From: Bacteroidota bacterium | Lineage (GTDB): Bacteria; Bacteroidota; Bacteroidia; NS11-12g; UBA955 | DNA length: 64,000 nt | Direction of reading: 5' to 3' | Assembly (NCBI GenBank): GCA_027621365.1 | Contig: JAQCBH010000008.1 | Coordinates: 30,955 to 94,954, forward strand | Shown: one piece after another, positions 62,762 through 64,000 of the stretch | Layout: each line of letters starts with the position of its first letter | Position numbering within the stretch: the stretch's first letter is position 1 | Translations under genes and position numbers: made by a program | Notes under the pieces: model-generated | The model's database searches: none | What the model saw: only the letters and a program-made list of their open reading frames with translations | Told to the model about the DNA's origin: nothing

Positions 62762-62765
62762 AGCC

Positions 62766-62993
62766 ATGAGATTTCTGTTATTCTTGGCAGTTTTGGTCCT
62801 GTGCGCTTGTTCAAAAGAAAGCAAGCTCATTCAGGATTGTCCCGAACAGAAAATTGTCGATTCCATGCCCGTCATCGGGCCTTCAGGTCCTCGGTCGTAT
62901 TTCATTTACAAAGGAGAGCGCCGGGAATTGGAAGAGTTTGATTTGGAATGGGTAGAGGCCCACTGTAAAGTGCCCGTCCTGGTGGTTTATTGA
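62766..62993 (+). CDS. Small lipoprotein of unknown function
   Basis: A 75-residue lipoprotein. The signal LLFLAVLVLCAC ends in a lipobox, and the mature chain (about 60 residues) is KESKLIQDCPEQKIVDSMP, then a short beta-rich stretch RSYFIYKGERRELEEFDLEWVEAHC. Two further cysteines (in QDCPEQ and EAHCKVP) may form a disulfide. It resembles the small DCPEQKI-type lipoproteins common in this phylum, but I cannot name a family. Start supported by the promoter box 4 nt upstream. Confidence 0.75.
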   Translation: MRFLLFLAVLVLCACSKESKLIQDCPEQKIVDSMPVIGPSGPRSYFIYKGERRELEEFDLEWVEAHCKVPVLVVY

Positions 62994-63155
62994 GCACTGG
63001 CCGCAGGCATGATTCCCTTGGCTATGGCATCCAAATTGGGGTTGTTGGGGAAGCTCAGAAGGGCAGGAAAATGGGCTAATGAGGTGGGGATGTGCATGGC
63101 TAGACTTGGGTAAAATTAAGTCTCAAAAGGATAGGAGCCTGAGGGGCATAAAAAA
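62994..63155. other. Intergenic stretch before the last terminator
   Basis: No convincing gene. A 36-codon minus-strand ORF (62987-63097) ends inside the small lipoprotein gene's 3' end; it has no promoter box and may be chance or a fragment. The plus strand shows nothing else. Confidence 0.5.
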
Positions 63156-63180
63156 AGCCACCTGATGGTGGCTTCTTTTT
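63150..63180. terminator. Bidirectional terminator
   Basis: AAGCCACC/GGTGGCTT with a TGAT loop, flanked by A-run and T-rich run, closing the acetolactate-decarboxylase-like gene on the minus strand and the small lipoprotein on the plus strand. Confidence 0.8.
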
Positions 63181-63186
63181 TGTTTT

Positions 63187-63207
63187 TTGCTCCCCCTATT
63201 GACAGAA
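63187..63207. repeat. 21-bp direct repeat, copy 1
   Basis: Contains TGCTCCCCCTATTGAC, followed by AGAA; 20 of 21 bases match the copy at 63980-64000, in the same orientation 793 bp away. On the minus strand it lies just downstream of the decarboxylase-like gene and upstream of a terminator. Confidence 0.85.
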
Positions 63208-63225
63208 GTTGCAGCAATAGCAACT
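63207..63225 (-). other. Small hairpin at the end of the decarboxylase-like gene
   Basis: AGTTGC/GCAACT with a 7-nt loop, overlapping the stop codon on the minus strand; no T-run follows, so it is not a terminator by itself. Confidence 0.4.
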
Positions 63226-63922
63226 ATTTGGAAACCTTAAAAGTGGCTGCTTTAGAATTAAAAGACACGGAATCGAGATGACCCATGACACTTCGGTCAT
63301 CAGAGATGAAGTGCGCGTGAAAATAACTGTCGTGATGGGTGAAAATGGATTTATGATTGCGTGAGAAAAAACCAATAATGGATCCGCTGATATTTTTATA
63401 CTCGTATTGAGTTAGACCTTCATGCGCCTGATCAGGTGAAGAAACTAAACTGCCTTCAGGTAGATTTACACTGTGGACAGTTAAATCCTGAAAAACTCCA
63501 TCAATTCTTACTAATAGAGGATAATCATAGTCGGCATAAATGGAGTCGATCAAATGCTCCGTTGATTTTAAAGAAAATCCGGAAGGAGCAACAGGAATAT
63601 CCATTAAATCACTGTGTTTTGAATACACAAAAAAGGGTGCTTTGACAGCATTTGTTCGAGTTACTTGATGCGTAACACTATCAGTGACTTTTGAAATGAA
63701 TGTCTGCCCTTCAAACAATAAAACCTCGCCGGATAAATACTCCATAGGGCCTAGTCCGTAGGTATTGGTATCACTTAACGAATCGGTAGAAATTTTACCC
63801 GATAAATCTCCTTTCCACATCACATCACTCATTTTACCAACGACTTCTATAGATGTGGAACGACGTACATTATTGCATGATAAAAGCAATAAGGAAAAGG
63901 AAACGAAAAAGAAAAATCTCAT
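63224..63922 (-). CDS. Lipoprotein resembling acetolactate decarboxylase
   Basis: A 232-residue lipoprotein with lipobox LLLSC (Cys about residue 16). From about residue 55 it follows the alpha-acetolactate decarboxylase (BudA) plan: YGLGPMEYLSGEVLLFEGQTFISKV, a central LLVRIDGVFQDLTVHSV, ISGSIIGFFSR, and YFHAHFISDDRSVMGHLDSV. The HxH plus distal H (HAH and GHLD) match the three zinc ligands of BudA. Known BudA proteins of this type can be cytoplasmic or exported; a lipid anchor places this one in the envelope. The gene is visibly more A+T-rich than the rest of the window. A TATTTTTA box (near TAnnTTTG) ends 4 nt before the ATG. Confidence 0.72.
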   Translation of the reverse strand: MRFFFFVSFSLLLLSCNNVRRSTSIEVVGKMSDVMWKGDLSGKISTDSLSDTNTYGLGPMEYLSGEVLLFEGQTFISKVTDSVTHQVTRTNAVKAPFFVYSKHSDLMDIPVAPSGFSLKSTEHLIDSIYADYDYPLLVRIDGVFQDLTVHSVNLPEGSLVSSPDQAHEGLTQYEYKNISGSIIGFFSRNHKSIFTHHDSYFHAHFISDDRSVMGHLDSVSFNSKAATFKVSK

Positions 63923-63937
63923 GGGGTAAAAATAAAA

Positions 63938-63968
63938 AAACCGCTACACTATAACAGTATAACGGTTT
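63938..63968 (-). terminator. Terminator of the gene beyond the right edge (minus strand)
   Basis: AAACCG/CGGTTT outer stem with an imperfect inner stem. On the minus strand it is followed by a T-run, so it ends a gene starting beyond 64000. The T-run itself overlaps the probable -7 box of the next gene. Confidence 0.65.
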
Positions 63969-63979
63969 AATCATTTTAC

Positions 63980-64000
63980 TTGCTCCCCCTATTGACGGAA
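63980..64000. repeat. 21-bp direct repeat, copy 2 (may continue outside)
   Basis: Same sequence as 63187-63207 except one base. On the minus strand it also stands just upstream of a terminator. The window ends inside or at the end of this copy. Confidence 0.85.

Noticed and set aside
62987..63097. 36-codon minus-strand ORF
   Set aside because: No promoter box or signal sequence, no recognisable motif; could be chance or a decayed gene.
63196..63240. Cys-rich frame (ending CYCCNFCQ) overlapping the 3' end of the decarboxylase-like gene, possible frameshifted extension
   Set aside because: Lies in a different frame from the intact gene, and the second copy of the repeat would encode FRQ rather than FCQ, so there is no sign of a conserved peptide.
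1..64000. CRISPR arrays, tRNA or rRNA genes, transposases, integrase sites
   Set aside because: Read for cloverleaf arms, regular repeats and DDE or tyrosine recombinase motifs; none found except the pair of 21-bp repeats.

Overview
The window looks like chromosomal DNA from a member of the Bacteroidota, most probably the Flavobacteriia/Cryomorphaceae side of the phylum. The evidence is type IX secretion sorting domains (a short type A tail and a type B/CHU_C tail), an Omp28-type lipoprotein, a short primary sigma factor without region 1.1, a menaquinone-linked three-subunit succinate dehydrogenase/fumarate reductase, a DnaJ with the reduced zinc finger, lipoproteins, and above all the TAnnTTTG promoter element in front of almost every transcription unit. 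Base composition is near 50% G+C by eye and only becomes A+T-rich in the last 800 bases. Shine-Dalgarno sequences are almost absent. I see no tRNA, rRNA, CRISPR array, prophage or insertion sequence.

Layout. 1-3.1 kb: tail of an unidentified gene, an RluA-type pseudouridine synthase, a MATE exporter and a secreted protein. 3.1-6.7 kb: sdhCAB on the minus strand. 6.8-8.5 kb: grpE-dnaJ. 8.5-9.4 kb: menB. 9.4-12 kb: an ECF sigma factor, its likely anti-sigma factor and an outer-membrane barrel, translationally coupled. 12-14.1 kb: methyltransferase, PAP2 phosphatase, enoyl-CoA hydratase. 14.2-15.1 kb: Omp28-like lipoprotein. 15.3-22.8 kb: surface glycan region, with a Wzx-type flippase facing a six-gene minus-strand set (legC, legG, ptmE-like, legF, a putative glycosyltransferase, legB) for a CMP-activated nonulosonic (legionaminic-type) acid; the condensing synthase legI is not in the window. 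22.9-28.2 kb: adk, HAD phosphatase, T9SS protein, VWA membrane protein, mnmA. 28.2-32.8 kb: a 1500-residue secreted PKD-array protein. 32.8-41 kb: rpoD, feoAB, aroE, dedA, a 42-residue lipoprotein, ahcY, topoisomerase IV subunit B. 41-45.5 kb: lipoproteins, chrA and small hypotheticals. 45.5-53.5 kb: fused isobutyryl-CoA mutase icmF, GluQRS, tex, hutU. 53.7-57.5 kb: an atypical SDR, then secG, lptE and a sigma-54 activator as one operon. 57.7-62.7 kb: topoisomerase IV subunit A and an ABC exporter. 62.8-64 kb: a small lipoprotein and a lipoprotein resembling acetolactate decarboxylase, flanked by copies of a 21-bp repeat.

The most striking overall pattern is promoter placement. In about twenty genes the TAnnTTTG box ends only 4-7 nt before the start codon, most often exactly 4 nt, so these mRNAs should begin at or beside their start codon (leaderless). 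This was used to correct many start sites. Protein-level curiosities are an ECF sigma factor missing about 11 residues of region 2.2, an SDR without the catalytic tyrosine, a DnaJ with only two of four CxxCxGxG motifs, and a zinc-site-bearing acetolactate-decarboxylase-like lipoprotein.
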